Positions 1-13,080 of a stretch of 64,000 bases of DNA are shown here, one piece after another. Under the pieces are notes generated by a model. That model saw only the letters and a program-made list of their open reading frames with translations, searched no databases and was not told where the DNA came from. A program made the translations under genes and the position numbers. Within the stretch, counting starts at the first letter, position 1. The number at the start of each line of letters is the position of its first letter. Source of the stretch: Margaritispora aquatica. Taxonomy: Eukaryota; Ascomycota; Leotiomycetes; Helotiales; Discinellaceae. Where the stretch lies: the NCBI GenBank assembly GCA_007644065.1, contig VJWN01000002.1, forward strand, positions 72,135 through 136,134, read 5' to 3'.

Positions 1-408
1 TGATTAATAACTTGCCCGCCAGAAATGATGATCGTCCTACCTTCAATCTTCATTTTGTAGTTGTTACAGGTAATTGTGAGCACAAGTTAATGTTTCACTT
101 GAGCTTTATAAGTCCAGCTCAGCCAGCTCCATCAGCTCACCATCGCAAGCCGAGGTCCAGGAGTCTCACTAACTCAACGGCCACTTACCCCAATCCAGAC
201 AAGCTTCGGAGCACAGCCTTCAATCACCGAGCGATAAGACATTCCACGGATATGAACCTGAACCACAACAAGGACCCACCAGAAAGTGGGAAGCTTGAAA
301 CAACGACATTCAGACCCAGAGAGAAACTTGGTTCCTGCACATGCACAGTGAAAAGAACCACATCCTAATACCCCGCCAAATAATCAAGGCAAACGGAGAC
401 AAGGAAAG

Positions 409-528
409 ATGGTGCGCCCAAGGAAATCGTCGGCGGCGAGCGAGGAGTCTACCGGTACAGGAACAGCTCGCGATCAGGTTAGAGAGCTATGGCACACGAC
501 CAGGGAGAGAAAGGGACTGATGCGATAG
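409..528 (+). other. Short upstream ORF ahead of the Rab gene
   Basis: An ATG at 409 opens a 39-codon frame that closes with TAG at 526-528, 15 bases before the ATG of the Rab gene at 544. It has no recognisable domain. If the Rab transcript starts upstream of 409, this would be a uORF able to reduce translation of the main frame. The position of the transcription start is unknown, so this is a suggestion only. Confidence 0.25.
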
Positions 529-543
529 TAGGAATTAGGAAGC

Positions 544-1589
<1,046 letters not shown>

Positions 1590-2640
1590 TTCTCTGTGGG
1601 GTGTTTCTTTGGCACATTTTTGAGCGATAACGATGCCAGGTTCTATGTCTGTACGCCTGCTCATTTGGCTTTTTTTTACTCCTTTCCTTGTTGATACTTT
1701 ATTTCGGTGGTTCATGCGAGGCGTTTCGGTCAGACCCAAGGACGGTCTTGAAAGGGATATAGAACATTCGTTGGCAAAGTCAAGCAAGCGTGGATTTTGT
1801 TGGTCTTGGTGCCCATATGCAAATTTGGTGTTTGGCTTTGCTTCTTGTTGATATGATAGACCTACCTAGTTAGATACTTACCTTAATTCTGTACGTATTT
1901 CAGCGAGGAGAAGCAGAGCGAGTTCGAGAGACAGCTAGAGCGGAATATTAATGAATTTTCCTGAGCCTGCTTCAGATGCAGTGCATGTTGAGAATTAGTC
2001 AAAATGCAAGATGGTAGGCATGTATGGTTATGGTATTCTTTTACTCGTGCCTCACGCTCAAATCAAGTGTTTAATTCACAAAATTAAGAGTTTAAAATGG
2101 CATTCTTTGCTAAATGCCAACTTCATCCGTATTTGTTTTGTGCTGAGCCTCTAGGGTTTCAATACTACTGATTTTTCGGTTTTGTCAACGTATCTAAAGT
2201 ATTGGATCTGAATCTAGTATAACGGAAGTGGTAAAGCCAGTCACGAACCGTACAGGAAGAAATATGTCGTCTCCTATGGTTTATCGACAACATCCAGCAT
2301 GTAGCCACATACTCGAGGCAGTTATGTTATTACTTAAGTCGCAACCAATTTAGTGGCAGGATAACCTCAATGTGTATGTTATTCGAGCACATTATTCGCT
2401 TCTACGATACCTAAGCATCAACTCGGATTCGAAGCGAAATTCGACTCCAGCTGTTCTGCATCTCCAACACCTTCACGATACCTTCTTTATTTTACCCATT
2501 AACTTTCACCAATAGACTCTTCATTCTTTGGGCTTCTAGCTTGTAGTATATCTGTCGCACGCAATTATCATTTGATCTACAATTCGATCTATTCGCAGTT
2601 GCAATTAGCATATTTCGCTATCGTGGACTTGAGTTTTGTG
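1590..2640. other. Intergenic region, no gene seen
   Basis: About 1 kb separates two + strand genes. It should hold the 3' UTR of the Rab gene and the promoter of the next gene. Open frames here are short or start without ATG, and no repeat or RNA gene was recognised. Confidence 0.5.
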
Positions 2641-4951
2641 ATGCCTCCCGCACAGGAACAAGACCCAGCCGCCCTCCGCAATACTGGGCCTCAAGTTATC
2701 ATACACCAGAAGTCTTTGGAGAAGATATTAGGTTCTGAAGTTGAGACTCAGGTTGAAGCTACGGTTGCGAAATCAGCATCGTCTAGACATGTTAAACAGC
2801 CTGCTATGTTGAAGAAGATTCATCCACAAACTGCGAGTCAAAGCCAACAATCAAGTACCGCGATGGCGCGCCTCTCTCAATCGAAGCCTATACCCAAGAA
2901 TACAGCTCAAGCTGTCGCGCCAAAAGTGGCTTCTCGACCAGAAACACCTATCCCTCCACCATCTGCTCCAGCACTGTCTCGCGGTAGCAGAGCGCCGCCA
3001 AATCTCTCGCCTGTCACGGGCACTCCTTCTGGAGCCCGGAAATTTACTATAAATATGGCTATTGCTGCACCTCGTAGCGGTGTTCGTGAAACTCCAGTAC
3101 CTGTTCCTCTTCCAGCTGCTGTACGATTTGCACCTCAGCAGACTGCTGGTCAGCTGCCATCAACAACCCAGTATAGAGCCAAAATACAGTCGACTGCCTT
3201 TTCCATGGAAAGCGAACCTCAATTGAGACGACATGCTTATCAGAACCCGCCACTCGCAGCTCCTGGGCTTGCAGGACTGAGAACTGCATCTGCTGCGCCA
3301 AATCCGAATTCAGAAAGCTCGTCGATAGATATTCAACTGCAGACCACCTCAATTATGAAAAATGCAGGATCAGGTAGCAATGATGCGAGATTTATATCTA
3401 GATCTGTAGCCGCAAATGAAGCAATCCTGGTTGCAAACATAGCATCTGCAAGTTCTCAACCAATTCCAGGTCCATCAAATGACGTCTTGAGTTTTAGTAG
3501 AGGCTCTCGCATCTTCACTCCAGGCCAGTCTATTTTTGATCCTAGATTGGGTAGCATCTTGGTTGGAGCGCCAGGAGCCATAAATTTTGATACCGTTCAA
3601 GGATCATCATTCCATGGTGAGGTAGATGCGGTAGATGGATCTAGATTAACGGCAAGTATTACTACGGCTTCCTCAACTGCGCCAAATCGGTCTATACCAG
3701 TACCTGGTTCCCCAAATCTCGCCTCTTTTCAAAGTGCACCACAACAACAGTCGCTTGCTTTAAGCTTCCAGGCTTCTGAACAGAACTCAGGACATATTCC
3801 TGTTATCAAATTGGATAGCTCTCGATTGTCTCAGAGCCATGAGGCAGTTCACCTTGCTAGTAGGATAGCAATATTGGGTGGGATTATTTCGGGATATCCG
3901 CAGGCTCGAGGTGAACTCCCTAGTACAATGACCCGAACATCTGCATCCGAAGCTCAAATTCTCCATTGCCCCGCAACACAATCTACAAACGCGATCTTGC
4001 AACCACCACTTCCAGCGTCAAGAGATCAGCATCAAGTGATAGAGTTACCAGAGAGTCTCGAAGAGGATGCCAATAACTTTGTTTTGTATTTTGGCAAGTT
4101 TGTAAGTTCCTCTTCCTGTACGAAAAGGGAAACTCAACTAATTCTTGGCAAGTCTGGCTTTCCAGGCGTCGATCTCCCAATGACAAGCAATGCCAAATGC
4201 ATGGATATGATTGAAGAAATTTTGCGCAAATATGATGGTTCCAAAAATTTGCAACAAGGTGAACGCTGGACGCTTGCCGATGGACATCGTAACGGATACG
4301 GACTTGGAGAAGCTATTTACAACGCGTCCTGGGATCTGCCAGGTTTTGGCAATGTTTCCAAGATGCTGAAAGAAATAGCTATGTTCTTCGACCAAAACGA
4401 AAAATGTGCCGTCGAAGAGATCAATAATATAAACTCAGTCATGCGAGAGGAGTATGAGATATTCGGCAGAGCTAGTTGGTTTTATGTGCAACAAATGACC
4501 AAATTCTTTTCCTCCCAGGTCAAGCAGGGTATAGTTGATATGGTTTACAAGGGAGCAGAGCGAAGGCCAGAGGCAGAGCAGAGCGATATCAGCAACTCCC
4601 AAGGCATCCAAGGTAATGGGTATTTTTCTTGATCCAAGCAAACGCATGGTCGCACCGGCGGATCCTAACAGCGATGCAGGGTCATCGGACATAGAGATGG
4701 CTGATGTTGTGAACAATCTGTTCACGATTGACGTCTTAGGAGAGGGAGGCGAACGCGGAGGAGAGGAGGATGCATTAACATTGCACAAGAGCATTATTGT
4801 CCAAGACGATGCTGGAGAAAGGTTCTACGATGAAATGGAAGTTTTACCAGACATCACTAATAGACACTCACACTTGGCTACACCCAGAGGATTCCGACCC
4901 TTGCCTATCAAGTTTGTCGATGGCAATTTCAATTTTATGGTTCATCCCTAG
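2641..4951 (+). CDS. Ser/Pro-rich protein of unknown function
   Basis: The first in-frame ATG is at 2641. One frame runs on to 4632, and a second frame with protein-like composition ends at 4951. A 55-nt intron at about 4529-4583 (GTATAG to AG) would join them into roughly 751 aa, but this junction is tentative. The first 460 residues or so are low-complexity, rich in Ser, Pro, Ala and Gln, and probably disordered. From about residue 480 the sequence turns ordered and mixed helical, with NNFVLYFGKF, a WTLADGHRNGYG stretch and a Trp/Phe-rich helical segment ending near MTKFFSSQVKQ. The tail is acidic (SSDIEMADVV, GEGGERGGEED). I do not recognise the family. Its downstream neighbour is the kinase-like cluster, 0.6 kb away. 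A frameshift instead of an intron near 4530-4600 is possible. Confidence 0.6.
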
Positions 4952-5567
4952 CTGCAGATAGGCTTCAGATAGTACTAAGTATGCGACGTCAGGTCTAAAA
5001 CTTTCTAAGCGTACCTAGAATTCTCCTGCGCATTCCGGTACGTACGCCTACACCCAGCGAGGAGCAATTCTATGATTCATTTACTGATAGTAGGTATGTA
5101 GGAAATTGCATCCTATTGAATTAGTTAGGGTACTGCGCGGCGATAGGATTTAAGATTTGTGGAGCTCGGCGTCATGATAGTTGACTTTCAGATAGTTGAA
5201 TATTTGACCAACTTCTGCTTCTTATTTCTGACTTCTCGGAACCAGCTGTACTTGAGTGTTTCTGTGTTGAGTAATATTCCCACCTGCCTCTCTCCACACC
5301 TCCAAAAAAAACCTTCACAGATCATAGTGCTTATTGTGATATTAGTTCTATTGTGCTGTTACAGCCTCCCTTTCTTTATTCAGCTTGGGCCGGAAACGTC
5401 AAAGGGAATATTTTCTTTTGTTATTGCAGCCTCGTTCATTTAGTATTGGAAAGACTTCTCGAACATGTCAAACAGTCTCTACTAAAAATCTATATCATGT
5501 TCTACAGACGTCGTAGTTCTGTTGGCGACATTTGAAAACACCTAGTCGCGAGTTGAAATAGGCCAAG
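4952..5567. other. Intergenic region upstream of K1
   Basis: This 0.6-kb AT-rich spacer holds two short overlapping frames without recognisable domains or good start context. No other signal was seen. It probably carries the K1 promoter. Confidence 0.4.
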
Positions 5568-7561
5568 ATGGCTGCACACGAGGTTGTACAGCGCTATAAC
5601 TATTGGGCTAAATATCGGGACCCGAATGCGCTAGATCTAGACGCCGTTGAAGTAGCCGCACGGTTTCGAGTGACCAATCCTCCTGCCCGTGCTGTTTTGG
5701 TCGACCCAGGCGCGGTGAGGTTTCCGCCTAGACCTCTAGTGTTCCAGGCACCAGTTGATATTGGTCAGGTCCCAGTGGATAGGGACTTTCTATTGCGAGG
5801 GCAATTTGGGGGTTTGCCTGATGACAATGACGAGCATTCTGTCGTAGGTATACGCTTTCTTTTGGTATCCGCCAAAGAATAAAACATGGTCATTCTGACT
5901 GATTGGAGATAGTGGAGAGGCGTAGGTATCTTGGGAAAAGGTGCAAATGGTGTAGTTGCACACTTTAAGCGGACTATACCAGGCGCGCGACCACGTATCA
6001 ATGATGTTGCTGTGAAAATGGCCCCACTTGACGACGACGCATCGCTTGATGAAGAAGCGGACATAATGAGAAGACTTGGTCTGGCACAGTCACAGCATAT
6101 CACTGCTTTCATTGCAGCGCCAAGTCTCACAAATAATGAGAGCATCGCCGAGTCATTAGATAGAATACATGTTGGTAATATTCGACGGATAATTATGGAA
6201 TACTGTGCCTTGGGATCCTTGTTTGAATTGCTTGCAAGGCGTATGGTAGCGTGAGTGTTACAAGAATAGGTATAGATATGCGAACAATTTGCTAATGTGT
6301 TAATATGAATCAGGAATGTGCCTTTTCAAGAAATCACGCTGTGGAAATTGCTCGACTGTTTGGTTGATGGGCTGTCGGTGATGGAAACTGGCAATGAGAC
6401 AACAGTTGATGGATGGGCCAGGCAAATGGAGTCAGAGATCCTGGGTGGTTGGAAATTGTCAATCTGGATATCAAGACAACCAACAGTTCGTTGTCTTTCT
6501 TTGATGAATCGTGAACGACACGCTGAAAGAACACTAGTCTTCCTTGGCGACAAGAATTCACGGCATGTTACACCTGTTTGTAAAGTATGTCATCTAGATA
6601 ATTCTACCTAATCTTAACGACTCGCTAACATGTTGCCAGTTTGGAGATTTTGGATTGGCTGAAATTAAAGACCCTGCTTTACCATGGGACGAAGACAAAC
6701 TCACAGAAATGCGAGATGTTGGAACAGAAACATATTTCAGTCCAGTAGGTCGCTTCTCCCTTTGTGTTAAATGTAACGACACTGACATATCAAGGAACAA
6801 TTCAGCGAGGAATGGGACTATCAAGGATGGGACTCACAAACTGCCCCCCCTTGAACGCATCGCAGGTGCATACAGTGCGCAGACCAACATATGGGGCGTA
6901 GGCGTTATAATGTCACAACGTGAGAATCTCTCCCTCCAACCTGCCCTCACTTATACAGTATACCCCTCGACAAGCTCTAAGAAATGACACAGTAATCATG
7001 CTCCATGAGAGCACACCATCCCCAGGTCTTCCGTTCGGCCTACAAACAGGAGGCGTAGGCGGCGCGCCCGTCATCCCGGCATTTTTTATTGACGGCGTAC
7101 CCGCCCGATGCCGTACCTTTTGCGTGAACCTCCGCGCATACAATGTCGCTGCCAACCCCCCTGGCGCATACAGTGTCGCGCTCACGGACCTCGTTCACCA
7201 GTGCTTGTATGAGAAACCCTCTTACCGCCCCACCATCATCGATCTGAAGACGAAAATCTGTGCACGCATCGAGGATCTCTTTGAGGACGGAGCCGTGGAC
7301 GAGCCGTGGACAAATTTCACGCCTGTGGGACAGATCGTGGTACCCGTTGCGCCGCCTATCGTTGGGCCACAGGTTCCGCCACCAGTGCCACCAGTGTACA
7401 CAGGCCCTGTAAATCCGATTCAGGGGAAATGCAATCGGATTTTGAGAAGGGATCTTACAGTCCCGCCAGGAAGGTTTTGCCCCACTACTTGTCGGGTGGG
7501 TGGCGTTGTTGCGAATCGGTGCTGGAGACATCAGAATCTTGTCGGTTTTCCTTATCAGTGA
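5568..7561 (+). pseudogene. Kinase-like paralogue K1, two frame breaks
   Basis: Exons, set by alignment to K2-K4, are 5568-5843, 5913-6250, 6314-6485, 6538-6584, 6640-6744, 6795-6919 and 6993-7561. The N-terminus carries the family module YNYWAKYRD. Kinase subdomains follow: Gly-loop ILGKGANGVVAHF, VAVKM lysine, EYCALGSL hinge, FGDFGLAE, SPEQF in the APE position and TNIWGVGVIM. The C-terminus has the Cys/His motif CPTTC...NRCWRHQNL. Two breaks stop it being read through. Near 6450 one base appears lost, because the exon begins in one frame and the catalytic loop (NLDIKTTN, where paralogues have HFDLKPDN) lies in another. In the C7 run at 6844-6850 one C appears extra, giving TGA at 6852. Either this is a recent pseudogene, or one or both breaks are sequencing errors. 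The catalytic-loop His is also lost (Asn), which favours real decay or a pseudokinase. Confidence 0.7.
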
Positions 7562-8002
7562 TGAGGTTTAGGAAGAGCTGTTATTTTCTATTTCGGACAT
7601 GCTCTGTGTGGGTTGATGCCCTGTTTGAAGCAAGTCATTTGAGTGTGGCAAGCTAAGCGAGAATGTTACAAGTCTTGTTTTCATATTGTGATTTGTGATT
7701 TCTATATACATGTTAGCAAGGGATCAAAGTATCGATCTGAATTGAAGAGACAAAGCTCAAGTATATTGTACTGTTTCAAAAATGGAGGATGTGTTACAGT
7801 CCGGGAACATCTTAGCCAGCAAACTTTCTTTGTGCAGCTACCTCTTTTTCGTCAAATTGGCATAAAGAAATTTCCTTGCTCTTTTGGTAATAAGTTTGTT
7901 CGTTCCGTTCTCTTTCAACCACAAATGATAATTTCTTGTGCTACATTTACTTTTCCTTCATAGTTGCTGGAAACTCCTTTCTATATACCATAAATTGCGA
8001 GT
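7562..8002. other. Intergenic spacer between K1 and K2
   Basis: A spacer of 441 bases between two same-strand paralogues, AT-rich in its second half. It holds no convincing gene and presumably contains the K1 3' end and the K2 promoter. Confidence 0.4.
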
Positions 8003-10238
8003 ATGGCACAAGCCGCACAACAAGCCTCATTACAATCTTTTAATGATTGGAACCGTTATCGAGACAATCAAAACGGTTATGTAAATGTCACTCAGGCCGC
8101 GTTTGCGGCGACATATCGAACGGCCGGGTACATACCACCGCAACGGCCAATACCAGCTGCTACACGATCTCCCATCCCAATTTACGTGCCTCTTGCAGCG
8201 GCTGTAATGGGGGCTGCTGCACCTGCTCCTGCTGTCCCTGCTCCTCCTCCTCCTATTTTTCTGGCTGGTAACTTCTCTGGATTTCCTAATGCGCCAAACG
8301 GTGTGGCCGCTCTACCTGGGGATGTAGGTGTTTGCTCATCCCATGCGAAGAATGCGCAATCTTGGCTGTATATTAAAGACTAACCTTACGATATCTAGTG
8401 GACTGGTGTCAGTATATTAGGCAGTGGTGCTCAGGGCGAGGCAGCGCATTTCAAACGTACAGTGCCCTTACCTCGACCTGCGTACAATCATATCGTTATT
8501 AAGATGAGTGCGACGGCCATAAATGACCTTCAACACGAGGGCAACATCATAAACGCTCTTAATGTCCAGAGCCAGTCTCCACATATCATCCACCTTCATG
8601 CCCATCCTCCAGCTCTGATTACTAATAACGATAGGGCTGCTGAAAACTTGAACATTACATGGACTGGAGTGGTGAGGCGGTTGATTATGGAGTATTGCCC
8701 TGTGGGGTCGTTACAGAATTTATTAGAGAGAAGACAGAAAGCGTATGTCATTCTCTTGGTATACTTAGACACATTTCAATCGGACTAACTTATCCTGTCT
8801 TTTCCTCACAGAATGATACAATTTGAAGAAATAACGCTGGTAAGTGTCAACAGCGAAGCTTTTCTTTCTTTTTTTTTTGTCTTTGAATAGGAACCATCTG
8901 ACTCTCCATTTAACCGTGATCACCTTGTTGTCCTAATCTATAATGCAAGATGGCTGATTCCATTATCGAAGATACAGTGGAGAATATTTGACTGTTTGGC
9001 TGACGGAGTATCGGTTATGGCGCACGGTGATGAGCACATAATCGATTTGAATGATGCTGCAGTATTAAAAAGAATACAAGTTCCACCTTTACAACCGCCA
9101 TTACTCCCACATGTCCCGATCATTCATTTTGATCTAAAGCCAGACAATAGTTAGTGCCTAATTTACTAATACATAAATTATTGTTAACAACGAACAGTCT
9201 TCCTCGGAAACAGAAACCCCAATCATCCGATTCCTATTTGCAAGGTACTTTCTCCCACATTATGTACTCCACAACTTCAACTTGTTAATGCCCACTGAGG
9301 TTGGAGACTTTGGGCTCGCTGATTCTGCGGCCAACGTCGCAGCTGCAAATAATGCAAATCAACTCCCAGCAACACGAATTAAGGGCACTGAAGATTTTTA
9401 TGCCCCGGTAAGCTATATTCTGCCTTTGACCTTGAATACAATGCACTGACAATCTCACGAGGAACAATTCTCCGCAGAATGGGACATGGTTAATCATCTT
9501 AATTCTAGGGTTGCAGGGCAATATACTACTGCTATGAATGTTTGGGGTATGGGAGTTATCATGTCAATGTGTAAGAATAAACATCACACCACCTCTCCTT
9601 CAATTCTCGCTTAAACTGTACCAAACATACTAACATATTGTCACTCCCCAGTAATAACGATATCGGATATCACTCCTGATCCAGGCCTTCCATTTATACC
9701 GACTTTTAATATTGCTGGAGCTGCCGCCCAAGGACGCACATTTGGCCATAATCTGCAAGCGTACACGGAAGCTGCTGTGCAAGCAGAGATAAGTGCAGCA
9801 GATTTAGCGCATCAAGCAGCAGTGGCACAAACCCCAGCAGGACAACCACCTCCCGCCGTCCCTCGTAATCAGGCAATCTCGGGTCCCTACAGCGATGCTC
9901 TAATCCACTTAGTCCACCAGTGTCTTTACGAAATTCCTACTCACCGTCCCACTGCAAGTCAGCTAAAGGAGAGAATTTTCGCGGGTCTAGATACCTGTAT
10001 CGACCTTGGGCAGGAGGATGAGCCGTGGGATAACTTCACGCCTGGCGGAGATGTGAGAAGAGCCAATGGACCATTGCCGCTGTATACGGGGCCCAACCGT
10101 GAAAACGGATGCAATTGGATTAAGAGCGGTGACTATTTAAATCCAGTATATTGCAAAGTAGCAAGTCAACTTCAGCCAGATAAATATCAAAATCGTTGTC
10201 ATCGTCACCAGAATCTTCTTAAATATCCGTATCAATGA
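8003..10238 (+). CDS. Kinase-like paralogue K2, intact, with Cys/His tail
   Basis: Eight exons keep one frame and give 571 aa: 8003-8323, 8399-8742, 8812-8839, 8978-9149, 9198-9244, 9300-9407, 9462-9570 and 9652-10238. Residues 1-107 carry the family module FNDWNRYRD and a Pro/Ala-rich linker. The kinase fold starts at Trp108. It shows Gly-loop ILGSGAQG (113-120), the ATP lysine K142 in VIKM, the hinge EYCPVGSL, the catalytic loop HFDLKPDN with D283, DFG with D307, and APE at 339-341 (split by an intron). Subdomain IX reads NVWGMGVIM. All catalytic residues are present, so activity is plausible. The tail has a PYSDALIHLVHQCLYE helix, EPWDNFTPGG and the terminal NRCHRHQNL motif. The substrate is unknown and no standard kinase family was recognised. 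It is the only one of the four copies that reads as functional. Confidence 0.8.
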
Positions 10239-10949
10239 TACTATGAGCAGTCTGCAGTTTCACTCATTTTCGTCATCGGCTTGGGTAATTACTCGAAAGA
10301 TACTAGGGTTAAATGATTTCATGACTGTCTTTCGAAGTCTTGAGGTGGAATTGCCGGTGTTCTACATAAGTAGCTTCAAAAAGCGAGGGATGTTGACTGA
10401 AGACACGTCTGAAACGTTGAGAAGACTGCGGTAGGCACAGTGGCAGACATCAATTGTCTCTTGCAGAGAGAAGCTTGGGACTCAGGCGTCGTATCATATT
10501 ATGAAGGGTAACTGTAAACATATACTTTCTTCCGAAACCTGAATGTGCAAAAAGAATATTCGGGAGAAGAGTTATACGATATAGATCTCAATTTTCACAA
10601 TAGAGCTCTCCGTTGAGTTCTCCATGCACATCAACGTCAGTCCTGCGCTGCTATCCTTACTATTTTATTCCATTTGTTCTTCAAGGGAGGGGAAGGTCAC
10701 ATGACCTCCACTGCTAATGGAACAAAGCTCACTGCAACTAACTCAACTCAACCTCATTTATGTTATAGATGGAGCGAATTATATACCGTTGAGCCGGAAA
10801 CGGTCTAGTAAAGTGAGCTCAGTCTTTGTTAATCTAGTATCCTGATCGGCTTGTCACGGCACCCAAAATTGTTTATCTGGTCCATTTCCTTGTTGGTTGA
10901 AAAGATTAGTTGATCATTCTCACTTTGGTCATTACAAAAACGCGTTGAG
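10239..10949. other. Intergenic spacer between K2 and K3
   Basis: About 0.7 kb of mixed-composition DNA with no convincing coding frame. It should contain the K2 3' end and the promoter of the K3 5' half. Confidence 0.4.
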
Positions 10950-11853
10950 ATGGATGTGGCGTCTGATAAGTTTGTAGACGATTACAATTACTGGGCTATT
11001 TTCAGAAACCCCGGGACGAAGGCGTTGGACTACACCACAATCACAGCACTCTACAGAGCACCAGGCCGTCCTCTCCCTCAATATCCGGAACCGCCGGCTG
11101 CAAAATGCATTGCGATTTCTAATTTCAAACGCCGACCACGTCCAGTGCCTGATCCTGTTGCGGTGGAGTTCTTGAAGGGAGATTTCTATAGGTTGCCCGA
11201 TGGTAGGCGCGCTGTAAGTTGGTGAATGGCTTGTTCTACTTTTCTGCAGTCCAGGCATATTTCAAAACTGACCCCGCGATAGTGGACTGGAGTAAAAATT
11301 CTAGGTCAAGGTGGCACTGGAATTGTGGCACATTTCAAACGCAGAGTGCCTAAAGCAAAACCTGGAATCAATGATATTGCAGTCAAGATGGCGAAGAAGC
11401 CAATTAGTCTAAACGAGGAAGCGACTGCGTTAAAATTGCTGACTGTTACTCGTTCGCCACATATAGTTGGTTTAATTGTAGTTCCGCCGGACAAGATTAC
11501 TGCGGCGGATCTCGAAGACGAAGTCCTAGAAGATACATGGCGTGACCGTGTGAGGCGAATAGTGCTGGAGTACTGTCCTTTAGGGTCTTTGGATGAATTG
11601 CTGCTTCGGAGGATAGCGTCGTATGTAATCTGCTTTTTACCCAATTTGAAGCTGTTTCATGCTAATTTATACGATTTTAGCAAGATACCCTTTGAAGAGA
11701 TAACACTCTGGAGAATCTTCGATTGCTTCGCAGACGGTTTAACAGTCATACAATACAGTGCCGAATTGAACATCGATGGCGCTAGACAAATTTATATTAG
11801 TACTTTCTCTAATTGGAGAGAAATACTTCATTGTGATATCAAGCCAGCTAACA
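10950..11853 (+). pseudogene. Kinase-like paralogue K3, 5' half only
   Basis: Three exons align with K1 and K2: 10950-11213, 11283-11620 and 11681-11853. They encode the N-terminal module YNYWAIFRN, Gly-loop ILGQGGTGIVAHF, IAVKM lysine, the EYCPLGSL hinge, FEEITLWRIFDCFADG and the catalytic loop HCDIKPAN. No stop or frame break occurs in these exons. Coding similarity ends exactly where K2 and K4 have an intron (phase 1, after Asn-A). The DFG, APE and C-terminal parts are missing downstream on this strand. The matching exons lie on the opposite strand at 12042-13026. A product truncated before DFG could not be a working kinase. Confidence 0.75.
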
Positions 11854-12041
11854 GTATGATTTCCTGTTCCATAACTACCTAACAAGTTCTGAAATGACAA
11901 TACAATATTACTGGATACAGAATGCAATTCTTCAGTCTATAACTCCAGTGCGCCATGCGATTTTTATTACCATAAATATGACCTCAGAAAGCTAATGAGC
12001 CAACTGACATTACTTTTGTCATTAACAAAGAATTTGCACAA

Positions 12042-13026
12042 TTATTGCCAAGGAAATTGGAGAAGGTTTTGATGTGCTGCACAGCGATTTTCGTACACGA
12101 AAGGTCCTTTTGCGCAGTCATTGTTGCAGAAAGTTTTACCTGCCACATCCGTGTAACAGTTGCATTTCTCCGGATTTGCAACATTAACAGGGCCAGTATA
12201 TGGTGGTGGCTTATATCCCCTCGACCTGATCGCGCCATCAGGCGTGAAATTAGACCATGGCTCGTTTTCAGCTCTAGTATCAATACAACTCTGCAGTCCC
12301 AGGAGAACCTTCTCCTTCGGCTCCTTTGAATTGGGTCTGTTACCTGGTTTCTCATACAGACACTGCCGCACCAAATGGATCAACGCATCGGAATACGGAC
12401 CTGCCGTTGCATATGATATCGACCCTTCTGGTGGTGAGGGAGCTGCGTTCACTGCAGTCTGAGAATAAGCTTCCAGATTACATTGAAACTTATATCCTTT
12501 GATAGGATTTGAACTAAGAGTAGGAGGCAGAAACAGCCCGCCAGGATTAGGAGCATCATTGATGAGCATAATCACTACATTGGCATTAATGGAAATCTGT
12601 GAAGGATCAAATGTTCAGGGAATAACTTCCTCTGTGACATCAAGACACCAATACCCCAGACATTCATCGCCGCACTATAGTTACCTGCGATTCGATCTTT
12701 TTCTCCGCCCTGGTCCCAGCTATCATGGTCCCACATCTCGGTAAATTGTTTCTTAGGAATATCAGTTATCGATGCGAGATGAGGTAGCCGCAGGTCATAA
12801 GCTTACAGGTTTATGGTATAAAGGAGTCCCAAACCTTCGAATTTCGGTAAGCTGAATCTCCGTCCATTCTCTAGGTGATGTGGGTTTCTTTAACGAAGCT
12901 CTAAAATCCCCAAGCTAGACCGATTAAGAAGTTGGGTATCTAGTGGAGGAATGACCATGAGACTTCGTGATCTACTCACCTTGAAGACAGGTGTGACATA
13001 TGTTGTGCCTTTGTTACCGAGAAAGA
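12042..13026 (-). pseudogene. Inverted 3' half of kinase-like gene K3
   Basis: On the minus strand four exon-like blocks match the second half of K2 and K1: 13026-12980 (FLGNKG...TPVFK), 12914-12807 (LGDFRAS, so DFG has become DFR), 12751-12631 (KQFTEMWD...NVWGIGVLM) and 12574-12042 (PYSDALIHLVRQCLYE to NRCAAHQNLLQF). No N-terminal or Gly-loop exons lie upstream on this strand. The set of exons is exactly what the + strand K3 half lacks. Splice sites have decayed: the acceptor before the first block reads TG instead of AG, and the donor after 12631 reads GG instead of GT. APE reads KPK. This is best explained as a piece of K3 inverted in place and then decaying. Confidence 0.7.
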
Positions 13027-13080
13027 CAGGTCTTCGTCACCTCGCTTAAGCATGGTTGTAGGAACCACAGATCAATTTAA

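Noticed and set aside
12160..12744. Plus-strand ORFs over the K3 3' half
   Set aside because: They are shadows of the minus-strand exons, which carry the paralogue motifs.
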